This document shows, piece by piece, positions 17,273 through 27,500 of a stretch of DNA of 64,000 bases; the first letter of the stretch is position 1; each line of letters starts with the position of its first letter. Location of the stretch: the NCBI GenBank assembly GCA_052161605.1, contig CP197409.1, one strand, 5' to 3'. The position numbers and the translations under genes are program-made. The notes below the pieces were generated by a model. The model was not told the DNA's origin and made no database searches. It saw only the letters and a program-made list of their open reading frames with translations. The stretch is from JBKCUI01 sp052161605. GTDB taxonomy: Bacteria > Planctomycetota > Planctomycetia > Pirellulales > Pirellulaceae.

Positions 17273-18289
17273 TTAGAGCGTGTCGAGAACTTGCATGACA
17301 CCATCGAGAGCTCGCAGGACATAGTCGTCTTGGATCACTTCTAAACGTCCCAATACAAGAAGGTGCTCTTTTCTGTTGGGGGGCTCAGGCTCAGTCACTG
17401 GATAAGAGTGTTCGTCGGAATACAGGACCCTAACACTTGAACCACTGATAGTTGTGAAGGTGGGCCAGTCCGAGCTTTCTTCGGGCGAATCATGAAAAGC
17501 CGATTTCGCCGCAGTCTCTCGCGTTAACTCTATGACCACGTAGGCCTGTGGTTCCAGCTTTACCATCCCCGGGATATCTCCTGTGGAACAGCGTCGAACC
17601 AAGTTGAGAAACTTTGTGTCGTTCAGTACGAGGGACGCGACCGAATCGCGATGCTCATGCCAGTAATCCAAGGTGGCTTGGTCGGTTGTGTCGATATAAC
17701 GAGCGAGATCGCAAAGCGAACCGTAGAATTCAGAGACCGCTTTGAGTTGTTCGCCTCTTTCGCGAGGAATGTTTCCCCATTCCGCTTCGTACCAACGAAG
17801 TTTGTCGAGTGCTGCTTTAAGTGCTGGGTCCGGCACAGAACTTTGCAGGGGCTCGTTTATAGAGAGGGCGGCCCCAAGAGCAGGGAGGTCGCTTTTAATC
17901 TCCGCTCCCGAAGCGGCCTGGGAGTAGGGTAAATCGCTGGGAGATCTTGCTGTCGATGGTGGTTTGGGAGTCGGTTCGAACCTAGCTAGTGTACCATCTG
18001 GCCGAAAGCTCGATCCCCGCAGGTGTTTTGGGACGACCCAGGGGACGTATTGTGCGACTGCGGGCCCCGCGTTACCGAGGTCCCTGCCGAACCCATACCA
18101 AAGGATTCCGGTGGCGAGCGGCAAGGCTGCTAGTCCCCCGAGAACTGGCGGCAGGATTTTTAGCCAGGCTGGTTTTGGCTTGGATCCGTCCTTGCTTTTT
18201 TTCTCCCGGACTTGAAATGTGGGCCGTACCGGTTGGGGAGCCGGTTTTTTTTCTGTTTGCCCGGCCGCTTGATCGTCGGAGTTGTCCAT
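17273..18289 (-). CDS. Single-pass membrane protein, function unknown
   Basis: 338 residues from ATG at 18289; an upstream open stretch to 18385 gives an unlikely N-terminus. Residues 1-45 are polar and basic (cytoplasmic). A single hydrophobic helix lies at about 45-65 (LPPVLGGLAALPLATGILWYG). The remainder is soluble and presumably periplasmic, with a helical region around 150-235 and a mixed alpha/beta C-terminus. I recognise no family. The gene ends eight bases from the permease gene, tail to tail, and is divergent from the DoxX gene. Confidence 0.65.
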   Translation of the reverse strand: MDNSDDQAAGQTEKKPAPQPVRPTFQVREKKSKDGSKPKPAWLKILPPVLGGLAALPLATGILWYGFGRDLGNAGPAVAQYVPWVVPKHLRGSSFRPDGTLARFEPTPKPPSTARSPSDLPYSQAASGAEIKSDLPALGAALSINEPLQSSVPDPALKAALDKLRWYEAEWGNIPRERGEQLKAVSEFYGSLCDLARYIDTTDQATLDYWHEHRDSVASLVLNDTKFLNLVRRCSTGDIPGMVKLEPQAYVVIELTRETAAKSAFHDSPEESSDWPTFTTISGSSVRVLYSDEHSYPVTEPEPPNRKEHLLVLGRLEVIQDDYVLRALDGVMQVLDTL

Positions 18290-18621
18290 CGCAGGTAGCA
18301 AGAAGAGGAAAGTCTGTTGGGCCCGTAAGGGGGGTAAGTTCCCGACAGTTGAAAAATTCTTGGGACGCAAATCTCTACCCATCAAGGATACACACAGAGC
18401 GAAGCGGGAGACAGAAAGTCCTCTCGGAATTAGGCCCCGGCGAGCTTTTTTTCGTCACAACTAGGGGCATCGTCCTGGCCATAAGCCCCCCAAAATGCCG
18501 TTTAATGGGACCAATCACTTGGCTTTGATGGCGATTTGGACCATACTGTAGTGAATTCCGGGAAAGTGAGCCGGTTATCTATCGGCCTTCCCTTGTTGTT
18601 CCCTCCCACCGTTTGATCTAC
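18290..18621. other. Intergenic region between divergent genes
   Basis: About 330 bases separating the orphan membrane protein and the DoxX gene. No supported gene or clear terminator was seen. Both promoters must lie here, but I could not place them with confidence. Confidence 0.4.
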
Positions 18622-19602
18622 ATGCTGTTGCAAAAAGCACGTTTAGGCGTCCTGGCGATCGTGATGCTGGTGGCGTTACGATTCACTATTGGATACCATT
18701 TTTATATGGAGGGGGCAGTAAAAGTCCGAGAAGGTAACTTCTCCTCTAAAGGTTTTTTGACGGCTGCTAAGGGACCTCTTGCCGATCAGTTTAAAAGCTT
18801 GATTCCCGACCTCGATGGATTGGTTCGACTCCCCGAAATGCGAGAAAACCTCATTGAGGAGAATCAAGAACCGACACCAGAGGATCCGAACGCCAGCCTG
18901 AGCTACGCAAAGCTTTTCGGACTGCTGAACGACTATCGTGATAGCATCGTAAGTACCTACGGGTTTTCTGCCGAGGAGCAAATTCAGGCGGCCGAGGAAA
19001 TCACGAGCCGAACGAAATCCGAATTGGTAGATTTCGCTGGTCAGTGGCAAGCGGAGATCATGGAGTACCTGAGAGGGTACCAGCGCGTAGAATTGAACCG
19101 TGCGGATGCTGCCAAATCTATTGTGCCCGGCATGAGACGTCAAAAGGAGGAGATCGAGGGAAAATGGAGAGCAATTGCCGCCCCCTTGCTACCTCAGGTC
19201 GATAGAATACTTGAGACCTTCGAAGCCGACCTCAATGGTTTGGCTACGGAAGAGCAGGTAGCAGAAGCAAAGAAGAAATTCGTTAAATTCAAGCTGCCGG
19301 GCGAAGGTCCCATTTCGGTGGATTTGGTTGATAAATACATTCCGATTTTCGATATGACGGTCGGGATTTTATTGATGCTGGGTTTGCTGACGCCGCTCGC
19401 AGGCACAGCAGCCGGATTGTTTTTACTATCGGTTGTTCTGACTCATTTTCCAGGAGCCTACGGGGCTCAGCCGACTTACTATCAGGCGATCGAAATGTTC
19501 GCTTGCTTCGTGTTGGTGTTCACTGATGCGGGACGGTATGCGGGACTTGACTTCTTGCCGTGGAGTTTCTGGAATCGAAACAAAGGCGGTCGAGAAGGCT
19601 AG
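18622..19602 (+). CDS. DoxX family membrane protein with large soluble insert
   Basis: 326 residues from ATG at 18622; a TTG three codons earlier is also possible. A first hydrophobic segment (10-30) is followed by the FTIGYHFYMEGAVKV motif typical of DoxX/TQO-like subunits. About 190 soluble residues follow, rich in Glu, Arg and Lys and mostly helical. Three closing membrane helices (about 240-310) contain GILLMLGLLTPLAGTAAG and end in GRYAGLDFLPW. DoxX proteins are linked to thiosulfate:quinone oxidation or redox balance in other organisms, but the function in planctomycetes is unknown. The Gfo/Idh/MocA gene starts 45 bases later on the same strand, so an operon is likely. Confidence 0.8.
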   Translation: MLLQKARLGVLAIVMLVALRFTIGYHFYMEGAVKVREGNFSSKGFLTAAKGPLADQFKSLIPDLDGLVRLPEMRENLIEENQEPTPEDPNASLSYAKLFGLLNDYRDSIVSTYGFSAEEQIQAAEEITSRTKSELVDFAGQWQAEIMEYLRGYQRVELNRADAAKSIVPGMRRQKEEIEGKWRAIAAPLLPQVDRILETFEADLNGLATEEQVAEAKKKFVKFKLPGEGPISVDLVDKYIPIFDMTVGILLMLGLLTPLAGTAAGLFLLSVVLTHFPGAYGAQPTYYQAIEMFACFVLVFTDAGRYAGLDFLPWSFWNRNKGGREG

Positions 19603-19647
19603 GGCGGGTTACGATAAAAGTTACGTCGATTTCATTGAGAGAGAGTT

Positions 19648-21465
19648 ATGAACCAGTTATCACCGGATGAAAAAGCAGTCGGCCAAAGTAATTACTACGA
19701 GGCTGTAGGGTTCACCCGCCGTCAGTTTATGCAGAATATCGTCGCTGCGGGTGCTGTGTCAGGAGCCGGATTGGGAGCCATGTACTTTGGCTATTCCAAG
19801 GTGAATGATCCCGTTCGAGTTGGGGTGATCGGTACCGGAGACGAGGGGAATGTGCTTATCGGCGCTTGCAATCCCGAATACGTTACCGTGAAAGCTATCG
19901 CCGATATTAGACCCTACAGTATCTTCCGTGCATTCCATGGTGATAACTCTTCGCCTGCGGCATGGTCTGCTCGGCCCGGTTTGATCAAACAATACAAATA
20001 TTCCAGCGAAGCCGAGGCACGAGCAAACGTAAAGGTTTACGATGCATCCAACGGCGGCATGGAGGCTTTGCTAAACGATCCCGAGATCGAAGCGGTGATC
20101 ATAGCGTTGCCATTGCACCTGCACGCACCGATCGCAATCCAAGCGATGATGCGCAACAAGCACGTTCTGACCGAAAAACTGATGGCTCACAATATCGCTC
20201 AATGTAAAGCCATGGCTAGGGTTGCATCGGAGACCCGAGACATGGACGACAAGCCAATTCACTTGGCCACCGGGCACCAACGGCACTATAGCGTACTTTA
20301 TGACAACGCTGTTCACTTGCTTCGGTGGGGCATGATCGGCCAGTTGCATCACATTCGAGCGCAGTGGCACCGAGGTAATTTGCCTGGCAGAGATTCCTGG
20401 CAGCCACCATTGCCAAAGGGAGAGATTGGTGGAAAGCCCGAGGACAGCACCGTCCTTAAGCAGCTGGCACGCTTCCAAGCTGACTTAAAGAAAGCCAAGA
20501 GTCCTGCGGAAATCGATTTGCTCACGAAGAAGGTGGCTCAGTGGGAAGCTTGGATGGCGGACGACGTCGACGCGGAAAAGTTCGGCTATATCTCTTCGAA
20601 GCTAGGAGATCGCGACAGACCGGCTCTGGAAGAATTGATCCGTTGGAGAATTTTCGAACGAACCGGTGGCGGATTGATGGCGGAGCTCGGCAGCCACCAG
20701 CTTGATGCAGCGTCGATCTTCTGCAGCGCACTGCGAAGTGACGGGAAAAAGGCGCGGCCGATTTCGGTTCACGCCGTTGGTGGCCGTCACATCTTCCCAT
20801 TCGACAGAGAATGCGAAGATCACGTTTACTGTTCGTATGAATTCCCAGGGCCAGAGTATTCCGAGAAGTTCGATGTCGGGTATACCATTCCTGGGACCAA
20901 GGGAATCAAGTCTTATGAGAACGATCCCAATAAGAAGGTGGTCGTGACTTATTCGTCCATCAACGGCAATGGCTTCGGCGGCTACGGCGAGGTTGTGATG
21001 GGAACCAAGGGAACGATGATCATCGACAAAGAGCAAGAAGTCATGCTCTATGCGGGTTCCGATACTGGGGCAACGGTCGGAGTCAAGGCTGCTAAAGAGG
21101 GCTATGCTTTGGACACCCAGGCCAGTGGCGGCTCGTCCGCTCCTGTAGCAAAGGCGGCTGCTAACGCCGGCCCTGTAAGCCGGGGGTACACGGAACAGAT
21201 CGAGCACTGGGCCTACTGTATCCGTAATCCGGATCCCGACAACAAGCCACGTTGCTATCCAGAGGTGGCCATGGCGGACGCTGTTATCGCTCTTACCACA
21301 AACGTGGCGATGCGACAAGGAGCGCGGGGCGAAGCTGGCTTCATCAAATTCAAGGATTCTTGGTTTGATGTTCGGTCTGATGAGACCCCGGACGGCAGCA
21401 GCGTCCAAGAGGAGCTAGCTGCGATGAAATCGTACACGATTCATGGCGGGTCTCAATCCGCTTAG
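19648..21465 (+). CDS. Gfo/Idh/MocA family oxidoreductase, Tat-like leader
   Basis: 605 residues, longer than the usual 350-450. The leader contains TRRQFMQNIVAAGAVSGAG, a twin-arginine-type signal. The NAD(P)-binding fold begins near residue 52 (RVGVIGTGDEGNVLI). The EKLMAH segment at about 175 matches the family EKP motif, with the final Pro replaced by Met. H residues near 205-230 (ATGHQRHYS) and GGGLMAELGSHQLDAASIF match the catalytic region. A helical insertion of about 70 residues (270-335) and an Ala/Ser-rich stretch near 495-510 add length. It probably oxidises or reduces a sugar derivative in the periplasm, but the substrate is unknown. GAGAGAG lies before the ATG. A terminator follows the gene. 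Confidence 0.85.
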   Translation: MNQLSPDEKAVGQSNYYEAVGFTRRQFMQNIVAAGAVSGAGLGAMYFGYSKVNDPVRVGVIGTGDEGNVLIGACNPEYVTVKAIADIRPYSIFRAFHGDNSSPAAWSARPGLIKQYKYSSEAEARANVKVYDASNGGMEALLNDPEIEAVIIALPLHLHAPIAIQAMMRNKHVLTEKLMAHNIAQCKAMARVASETRDMDDKPIHLATGHQRHYSVLYDNAVHLLRWGMIGQLHHIRAQWHRGNLPGRDSWQPPLPKGEIGGKPEDSTVLKQLARFQADLKKAKSPAEIDLLTKKVAQWEAWMADDVDAEKFGYISSKLGDRDRPALEELIRWRIFERTGGGLMAELGSHQLDAASIFCSALRSDGKKARPISVHAVGGRHIFPFDRECEDHVYCSYEFPGPEYSEKFDVGYTIPGTKGIKSYENDPNKKVVVTYSSINGNGFGGYGEVVMGTKGTMIIDKEQEVMLYAGSDTGATVGVKAAKEGYALDTQASGGSSAPVAKAAANAGPVSRGYTEQIEHWAYCIRNPDPDNKPRCYPEVAMADAVIALTTNVAMRQGARGEAGFIKFKDSWFDVRSDETPDGSSVQEELAAMKSYTIHGGSQSA

Positions 21466-21531
21466 GTTGGAAAGAGGCTAGCCGATTTATAACTATAGTG
21501 CTTAACAACGTTAGCGTTTGACAAGAGCCAC

Positions 21532-21566
21532 AGACTCTGGGATGGTTTGCTATTCCAGAGTCTTTT
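21532..21566 (+). terminator. Intrinsic terminator after the Gfo/Idh/MocA gene
   Basis: AGACTCTGG (21532-21540) pairs perfectly with CCAGAGTCT (21555-21563); two further pairs extend the stem into the loop. TTTT follows at 21563-21566. It lies 66 bases after the stop codon and should end the DoxX-Gfo/Idh/MocA transcript. Confidence 0.75.
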
Positions 21567-21593
21567 CGTTCCGCAACCAGCCAGTCGATCTAA

Positions 21594-22097
21594 ATGACGG
21601 ATCAAACGCTTCAAACACCCTCGGTAAGCTTGCCAGGACCGCCACGTGCTATCCCTGGCAAATGGTTCGCATTGCCCTTTGGGATGCTCCTATTATTTTC
21701 CTTATGGCTGGTCGTTTCGATGGCATTTCGATTTCAAGCCATCATGAAACAACTCGAAGACAGTCGCGAGGTTTGGCCGAAGGCCGCAGCGATTTACCGT
21801 GATGTCCTGGATGAAATCTCTAGGGAGTCCTCTTCTGATGCCTGGCAGGACGTAAAGTCTGCATTCACCAAATCGAGTATCTTCGACGAACAGAGTGTAG
21901 CCGTGAAGCAATTACTCGTGAAATTAGCGAGCGACCCGAGTGAAAGGATTGCCACAGAGAAGATGAAGGAACGAGAGGAGATTATTGCAGTCGAGCAATC
22001 TGAACGCACCCGTGCACAATTGCAATCTGGGATAGTCGGTTGGTGTACGGTAAAGGGGTTGCGACTTAAGCTCCCTCCATTGTTCTTGTTGGATTAA
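21594..22097 (+). CDS. Small membrane-anchored protein, function unknown
   Basis: 167 residues. After a Pro-rich N-terminus, residues about 23-48 form one membrane helix. The rest is helical and charged, with coiled-coil character around 85-150. It ends in a hydrophobic tail, PPLFLLD. No family recognised. The stop is eight bases before holB, so both are probably co-transcribed. In other bacteria tmk often precedes holB, but this protein is not a thymidylate kinase. The ATG has no clear ribosome site. Confidence 0.6.
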   Translation: MTDQTLQTPSVSLPGPPRAIPGKWFALPFGMLLLFSLWLVVSMAFRFQAIMKQLEDSREVWPKAAAIYRDVLDEISRESSSDAWQDVKSAFTKSSIFDEQSVAVKQLLVKLASDPSERIATEKMKEREEIIAVEQSERTRAQLQSGIVGWCTVKGLRLKLPPLFLLD

Positions 22098-22105
22098 GGA
22101 TCGAT

Positions 22106-23095
22106 ATGGACTGGCATTCGCTACTTGGTCATGATCGGCAAAGAACGTGGTTTCAGAATGCCGTGAAGAATGAGAGATTAGCCAGCACGTTTTTGTTTGT
22201 GGGCCCTGCCGCGGTTGGAAAACGCACCTTTGGGAAATTGCTCGCACAAACACTCTTGTGTACCACGAATCATCCCTCTGAGTTTAGACCTTGTGGACGT
22301 TGTGAGACGTGCATTCAGCTCAACGCAGGCACCCATCCGGATCTGATCGAGATAGCCAAGCCGCCCGACAAGACTGCTTTGTCGATCGATCAGTTTGTTG
22401 GCAAGGAAGAAAACCGGATGCGCGAGGGGCTGTGCTATGAGATCCGCATGAAGCCTTACTCCAACCGTCGTAAGATTGCGATCGTCGACGATGCCGACAC
22501 GATCGGAGAGGAAGGAGCCAACAGTCTCTTAAAGACGCTCGAGGAGCCTCCTCCTGGATCTGTCATCATCCTGATCAGCACCAGTTTGCAAAGACAGCTT
22601 CCGACGATCCGTTCACGCTGCCAGATCGTGCGATTCCAACCTCTTTCGACTGAGCATCTCGCAACGCTCGCCTTGCGACAAAATCTGGTTGAGGATCCAG
22701 CACAAGCAGAAAAGATTGCTGGGCAAGCAAATGGTTCGCTTGCGGAATTCGCGGTTTATGCCGACACCACTTTGCGAGAGTTTCAGCAGGAGATGAAAAA
22801 ACAGATATCCTATCGCCCGATGGATTTTCTAAAGTTCGCCAAAGCGATCCAGGGCAACATGGAGTCCGTAGGGACCGAATCGCAACCGCGGCGAGAAAGG
22901 CTTAAGCTGCTGATCGATTTTGTTCAACAGCACTATAGAGAGGTGATGAGCAATCATCTCGATAAGGATCCGGCGGTTGTCGAGCGGACGATTCGATCGA
23001 TCAAGCGTTGCTTGGAGGCGAAGGAGCACGTGGATCGCATGGTGGCCCCCGCAGCTCTGATTGAAGCGTGGGCTGCCGACATCGCTGCCATTTAG
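22106..23095 (+). CDS. holB: DNA polymerase III delta' subunit
   Basis: 329 residues, normal length. A clamp-loader AAA+ protein of the replication machinery. Residues about 1-170 carry a P-loop (GPAAVGKRT, near 33-41), a zinc-binding cluster CGRCETCIQLNAGTHPD, and the VDDADTIGEEGANSLLKTLEEPP segment that resembles the Walker B/sensor region. The sensor motif TIRSRCQIVRF contains the SRC typical of delta/gamma subunits. The C-terminal third is the helical collar domain. The P-loop is retained, as in DnaX, though delta' usually lacks ATPase activity; a DnaX identity is unlikely at this length. The kinase gene starts nine bases later. Confidence 0.9.
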   Translation: MDWHSLLGHDRQRTWFQNAVKNERLASTFLFVGPAAVGKRTFGKLLAQTLLCTTNHPSEFRPCGRCETCIQLNAGTHPDLIEIAKPPDKTALSIDQFVGKEENRMREGLCYEIRMKPYSNRRKIAIVDDADTIGEEGANSLLKTLEEPPPGSVIILISTSLQRQLPTIRSRCQIVRFQPLSTEHLATLALRQNLVEDPAQAEKIAGQANGSLAEFAVYADTTLREFQQEMKKQISYRPMDFLKFAKAIQGNMESVGTESQPRRERLKLLIDFVQQHYREVMSNHLDKDPAVVERTIRSIKRCLEAKEHVDRMVAPAALIEAWAADIAAI

Positions 23096-23104
23096 AATTC
23101 GAGT

Positions 23105-24490
23105 ATGAACCGACACCATCATTCTATCGTCGTTCCCTACGTGTCGACTGCGATCTGGCTCATGCAGTTGCGATGGGTCGCGGTCGTAGGACAATTGATC
23201 GCGGTGGGATCGGTAACGTTGCTACTCAAGATTCCTCTCCAATGGCAACCCCTCCTTCTTCTAATTTCGTGGACCGCTGCCACGAATCTTGCCATGACCT
23301 ATTGGGTTCGGCGCATCAAGTGGTCACTACAATCCAAGTCAGAATCGTTAGGCAAAATAGGGTTTGGCCACTCGGCGGAGTCCAGAGATTCGTTTTTGGA
23401 TGAGAACATTGGAAATCGTGTTTTAGCTGCCGTGCTTTGCATGGATGTAGCCACATTAACGGCGTTACTGTTTTTCACGGGAGGGGCAGCAAATCCCTTT
23501 TTGATTTTTTACTTCGCCAATATAGCCATCGCGGGGATGCTCCTCCCTCGACGACTGGCCTGGGTGATTACGGGGCTTTCGATTACTGGATGTATCTTTT
23601 TGCTGAACTCTGCACGCGGTGTTTCCGCACTAGCAGTCTCTCCGTTAGCTGCGGAGGCGGATTGGGGGATCGAAAAGATTTCTTTCATGATCGCCTTTAC
23701 AACCTGCAGCTCGGTCGTGACCTACTTCGTCACAATGCTCGCGGTGGAACTCAGACAACGTGAGGTGCAGTTAGCTGTCATCGAAAAGGAGCGAGAACGA
23801 GCGAGACGATTAGAAGCGATGGCAACGTTAGCGGCAGGGGCAGGGCATGAATTAGCGACTCCGCTGTCGACGATCGCTGTCGTCGCAAATGAATTAAGTC
23901 GCAACCTGGAGAAGTATGAGGTTTCGCCCGGAATCCGAAGAGATGTGAAGCTTATCCGCGAGGAGTTGAATCGTTGCAAAGAGATTTTGCATCGCATGAA
24001 GAGCGGAGCCGGGGAGGCCGCAGCCGAAAACCTGAAACCGATCTCGCTTAAGGAGCTGGTTGCCGCAACGGTAGAAGCCATGCGAGAGCCAAACCGCGTG
24101 ATCGTTTCTATCGAGGGAGGAGCCGCAGAGAGTCGAGGCGTGTTACCCAAGCAAGCCATCTCCCAAGCGCTTCGCAATTTGCTTCAAAATGGACTTGATG
24201 CTTCGCAGCCGCACCAGAAGGTAGAGCTTCAAGTCAAACTGATTGCAGATCCTCAAACGGGCTATGAGTCCTGGAGCATGCTGATCAGAGACCGTGGAAC
24301 AGGACTTTCGGAGGAAGTGGCCAGAAGAATCGGCGAACCATTTTTTACGACCAAAGAGGTTGGCAAAGGGATGGGGTTGGGAGTTTTCTTGACTAGGAAT
24401 GTCATTCAAGGAGTTGGGGGAACTCTAGATTTTGAACCCGTGAGCGGTGGTGGAACCCTGTGCCGCGTCGATATTCCATGCCGGACTTAG
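23105..24490 (+). CDS. RegB/PrrB-like sensor histidine kinase
   Basis: 461 residues. About six membrane helices occupy residues 12-215. A short coiled coil leads into the H-box GHELATPLSTIAVVANEL with the phospho-acceptor H248; GHELATPLST is characteristic of the redox-sensing RegB/PrrB branch. The N-box (ALRNLLQNGLDAS), G1 (DRGTGLS) and the FFTTK/GMGLGVF boxes are intact. RegB proteins sense redox state through a cysteine and the quinone pool; C201 after the membrane part is a candidate, but this is inference. No response regulator is adjacent. The holB gene ends nine bases upstream. Confidence 0.9.
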   Translation: MNRHHHSIVVPYVSTAIWLMQLRWVAVVGQLIAVGSVTLLLKIPLQWQPLLLLISWTAATNLAMTYWVRRIKWSLQSKSESLGKIGFGHSAESRDSFLDENIGNRVLAAVLCMDVATLTALLFFTGGAANPFLIFYFANIAIAGMLLPRRLAWVITGLSITGCIFLLNSARGVSALAVSPLAAEADWGIEKISFMIAFTTCSSVVTYFVTMLAVELRQREVQLAVIEKERERARRLEAMATLAAGAGHELATPLSTIAVVANELSRNLEKYEVSPGIRRDVKLIREELNRCKEILHRMKSGAGEAAAENLKPISLKELVAATVEAMREPNRVIVSIEGGAAESRGVLPKQAISQALRNLLQNGLDASQPHQKVELQVKLIADPQTGYESWSMLIRDRGTGLSEEVARRIGEPFFTTKEVGKGMGLGVFLTRNVIQGVGGTLDFEPVSGGGTLCRVDIPCRT

Positions 24491-24505
24491 CCGGAAATCC
24501 AATTC

Positions 24506-24525
24506 TTAAACCACACGGTTTTTAA
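24506..24525. terminator. Short A/T-rich hairpin between convergent genes
   Basis: AAACC and GGTTT pair around ACAC, with A and T flanks on both sides, so it can work in both directions. It lies between the kinase stop (24490) and the stop of RND pump 1 (24522-24524), which it overlaps. Confidence 0.4.
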
Positions 24526-27500
24526 CTCTGCAGGATTCCCTCTTGCTTTTCCTCGTCCTCCATGTTGAAGAGCGAGAACACCATGCTCAACACAATTGGG
24601 ACCAGCAGGATGGTGAACACGGTCGACACCACTAAGCCGCCGATGATCACAGCTCCGAGGCCTCGATAAAGTTCGCTGCCAGGCCCTCTTAGGAATACCA
24701 AAGGCAGCATACCTCCTACGCTGGTAAGAGTGCTCATGAGAATCGGTCGAACACGCGTCCTCACCGACATAACGATTGCGTCGTTGGGTTTTTTGCTAAC
24801 AGCGTTTCCGTTTTCATCGACTCCGTGTTTCAGAAAGTTTAGTGATTGGTGAACGATCAAAATGGCGTTGTTCACAACAACTCCCGCCAGAATTACAAAG
24901 CCCAGAATGGTTAGAACATCCATGTTTTGCACGGGAAGATAGCGATCATTCAGCGTCCAGTTATGAACCATCGCCAAACCAATAAACCCGCCAAAGGTTG
25001 CAAGCGGGACGCTGATCATAATCACCAAGGGAAACGCCCAGCTTTGAAAGAGTATGACCATCAGCAAGTAGACAATCAGGATGGCGAGAAACATCGAACT
25101 GGAAAGAGTCCCCACGATCGTTCCATCGCCGATGAGTGCTTGCTTGATCTCCGCTAAAGCCCCAGCCGAACCTGCGAATCGCACGTCGACTGTCGCTGCA
25201 ATCTTGCCCGCCGCGCGCAACTCACGTTCCTTGGCCCTAAGCTCCTCCATAACCTGGCCCAGCGGTCGATCGCCGGGAGGAGTAAACTCGAGTGTGACAG
25301 CTCTTTGGCGATCGACGTGACGAATCTGATCCTGTGTCAGCACACGCTCGACAGTTGCCAAGCTCTCCAAGTCGACAACGCCATCTGCCCGGGTCGCGAT
25401 AGGAGTGTTGAGCATCTTTTCTAACGGGAAGTCTCCCAGTGCCGTAGAGTTGATAATCTTCAAGTCTCTGAGTTCGCCGCCCCGTTCAAACCGCCTAGGA
25501 ATCAGGATTCCGTCACCCGCAGCTTGGGTCGCTAGTCCGATGTCGCGACGTGTAAGCCCTGCTTCTTGCAATCTGTCATCGTGCGGTAAGATTTGAATCT
25601 CAGGAGTGGGCAGCAAGAAATTCGCCGGGTTTGGGTTGGTACTGCGAGGACCATACTCTTTGATAAGGTCGAGCATCAATACGCGAGCCGATTGCACCGC
25701 ATCATCCAAGGAATCGCTGACAACGTCGATCTTGATCGCAGCCCCTGTAGCTCCCCCCGTTCGAAACAAGGGGAATTGAAAGCAGAAAAAAAGAGTATCG
25801 GGTGCAGTCTGCCCAGCGGTCGCTTTTTCTAGCAGAGGTAAGGCGTCTGGAGTCATCTCGGGTTCTTTCGTGATACCGATTTGAAAGATCCTGCCTTCTC
25901 TCGCCACCAAAAAGTAATGATCCAGCAAAGGAGCTAACACCTTTTCCTCGGCACCAGCAGCGATCGGGATCATGGCACGTCGATCTTCCATCGGGTTAGG
26001 ACCTCCTCTACGAACCGACTCTATAGCGAATCGATCACCGGCAGCTTCCCACGAGGGGGCGATCGTTGGTTCGATTCGGCTCCCAATCTCGAACAGTTGG
26101 TCGACGCTATAGGCGGGCGGGGGCACCATCAATCCGAATACAAGATTTCGATTCCCCTTGGGTAAGTAATCGAGAGGTGGCAGTAGGTACCAAATGCCCG
26201 TTATCGTTATCCCAATGAAGAGTAGCGTTGTAATCATCCGACGCCCCCAACTCTGGATTAACCAAGCTACAAAAGATCCAATCCATACCGGCACCTGAGC
26301 CACCTGCTCCGCCGTCTTACGTATTCCATTCCAGAGAACCAAAAGTCGACGATTACTAGGTAATGCTTTGGTGATGTCAATAACAGGAGCCACTGCCACT
26401 GCTTGCTGCTTGCGAAGAATGACACCCGCAGCAGAGGGGATAACTGTGAGCGATACGATCAAACTCAGGCCGACAGCTGCCATGATCGCCAGTGCAATGT
26501 CTCGAAACAACTGGCCCGCTTGCTCTTCGATTCGCAAAATGGGCAAGAAAACGATTAGAGTAGTCAAGGTTGATGCCAGAACAGCGCCAGCAACTTCTTT
26601 AGATCCGCGAACGGCAGCTTGTTTGGCGGTACAACCTGTTTGAAGATGACGGAAAATGTTCTCAATTACCACGATTGCGTTATCCACCACCATGCCCACG
26701 GCAAAGGCCATGCCTGCGAGCGAAATGATGTTCACGCTGCGCCCCATAAACAATAGTATGACAACAGTACCGATCGTGGATAAGGGAATAGCGAGAGCTA
26801 TGATCCCGATACTGCGAATACTTCTTAGGAAGAGCAGTAGAGCCATAATTGCAAGAACTCCCCCCGTTAGGATGTTGCTTTGGACCAAAGCAAGAGCATC
26901 TTTCACGTAGGTGGACGAGTCTGATGTTTGTACCAGTTCTAGCTTGGTACCTGGTGCCATGAGCCCATCGAGTTGTAGTAATTTTGCTTGCTGACTAAGC
27001 AGCCCGCCGTCAGCGTTCATCCGACGAATTTCTGCTTGGAGTTCCGCCATGACATCCAGCAGATTCCCACCTGGTTCAAGTTGGAAATTGAAAAACGGCA
27101 TGAGGGTACCGCGCGCCCTCGCGAAATCAATTCGCTCTTTGTAGCCAGCCACGACTCTGGCCACGTCTCGAACATAGACAGGCCCGTCTTCATCACGTCG
27201 CAAAACCAGCTCTTCCACGTTATCTACGTTCTCAAATCTGCCGATGGATCGGACGCGAAGATCGCTCTTGCCATCTACAATACGACCAGCGGAAAAGTTC
27301 GCGTTATTGACTTGTAAAGCATTCAAAAGTGCTTCATAGGTCAGTCCTCGTGCGGCGAGTGCATACGGATCGACAATCACCTGGATCTCTGAGGCGCGAG
27401 CACCCGTAATTCCAACCTGGGATATTCCAGAAATCCGCTTAAAGACTGGTTTCATTCGCCGTTCCATAAAATCGAACAGCGTCGTCGTATCGAAATTCGG

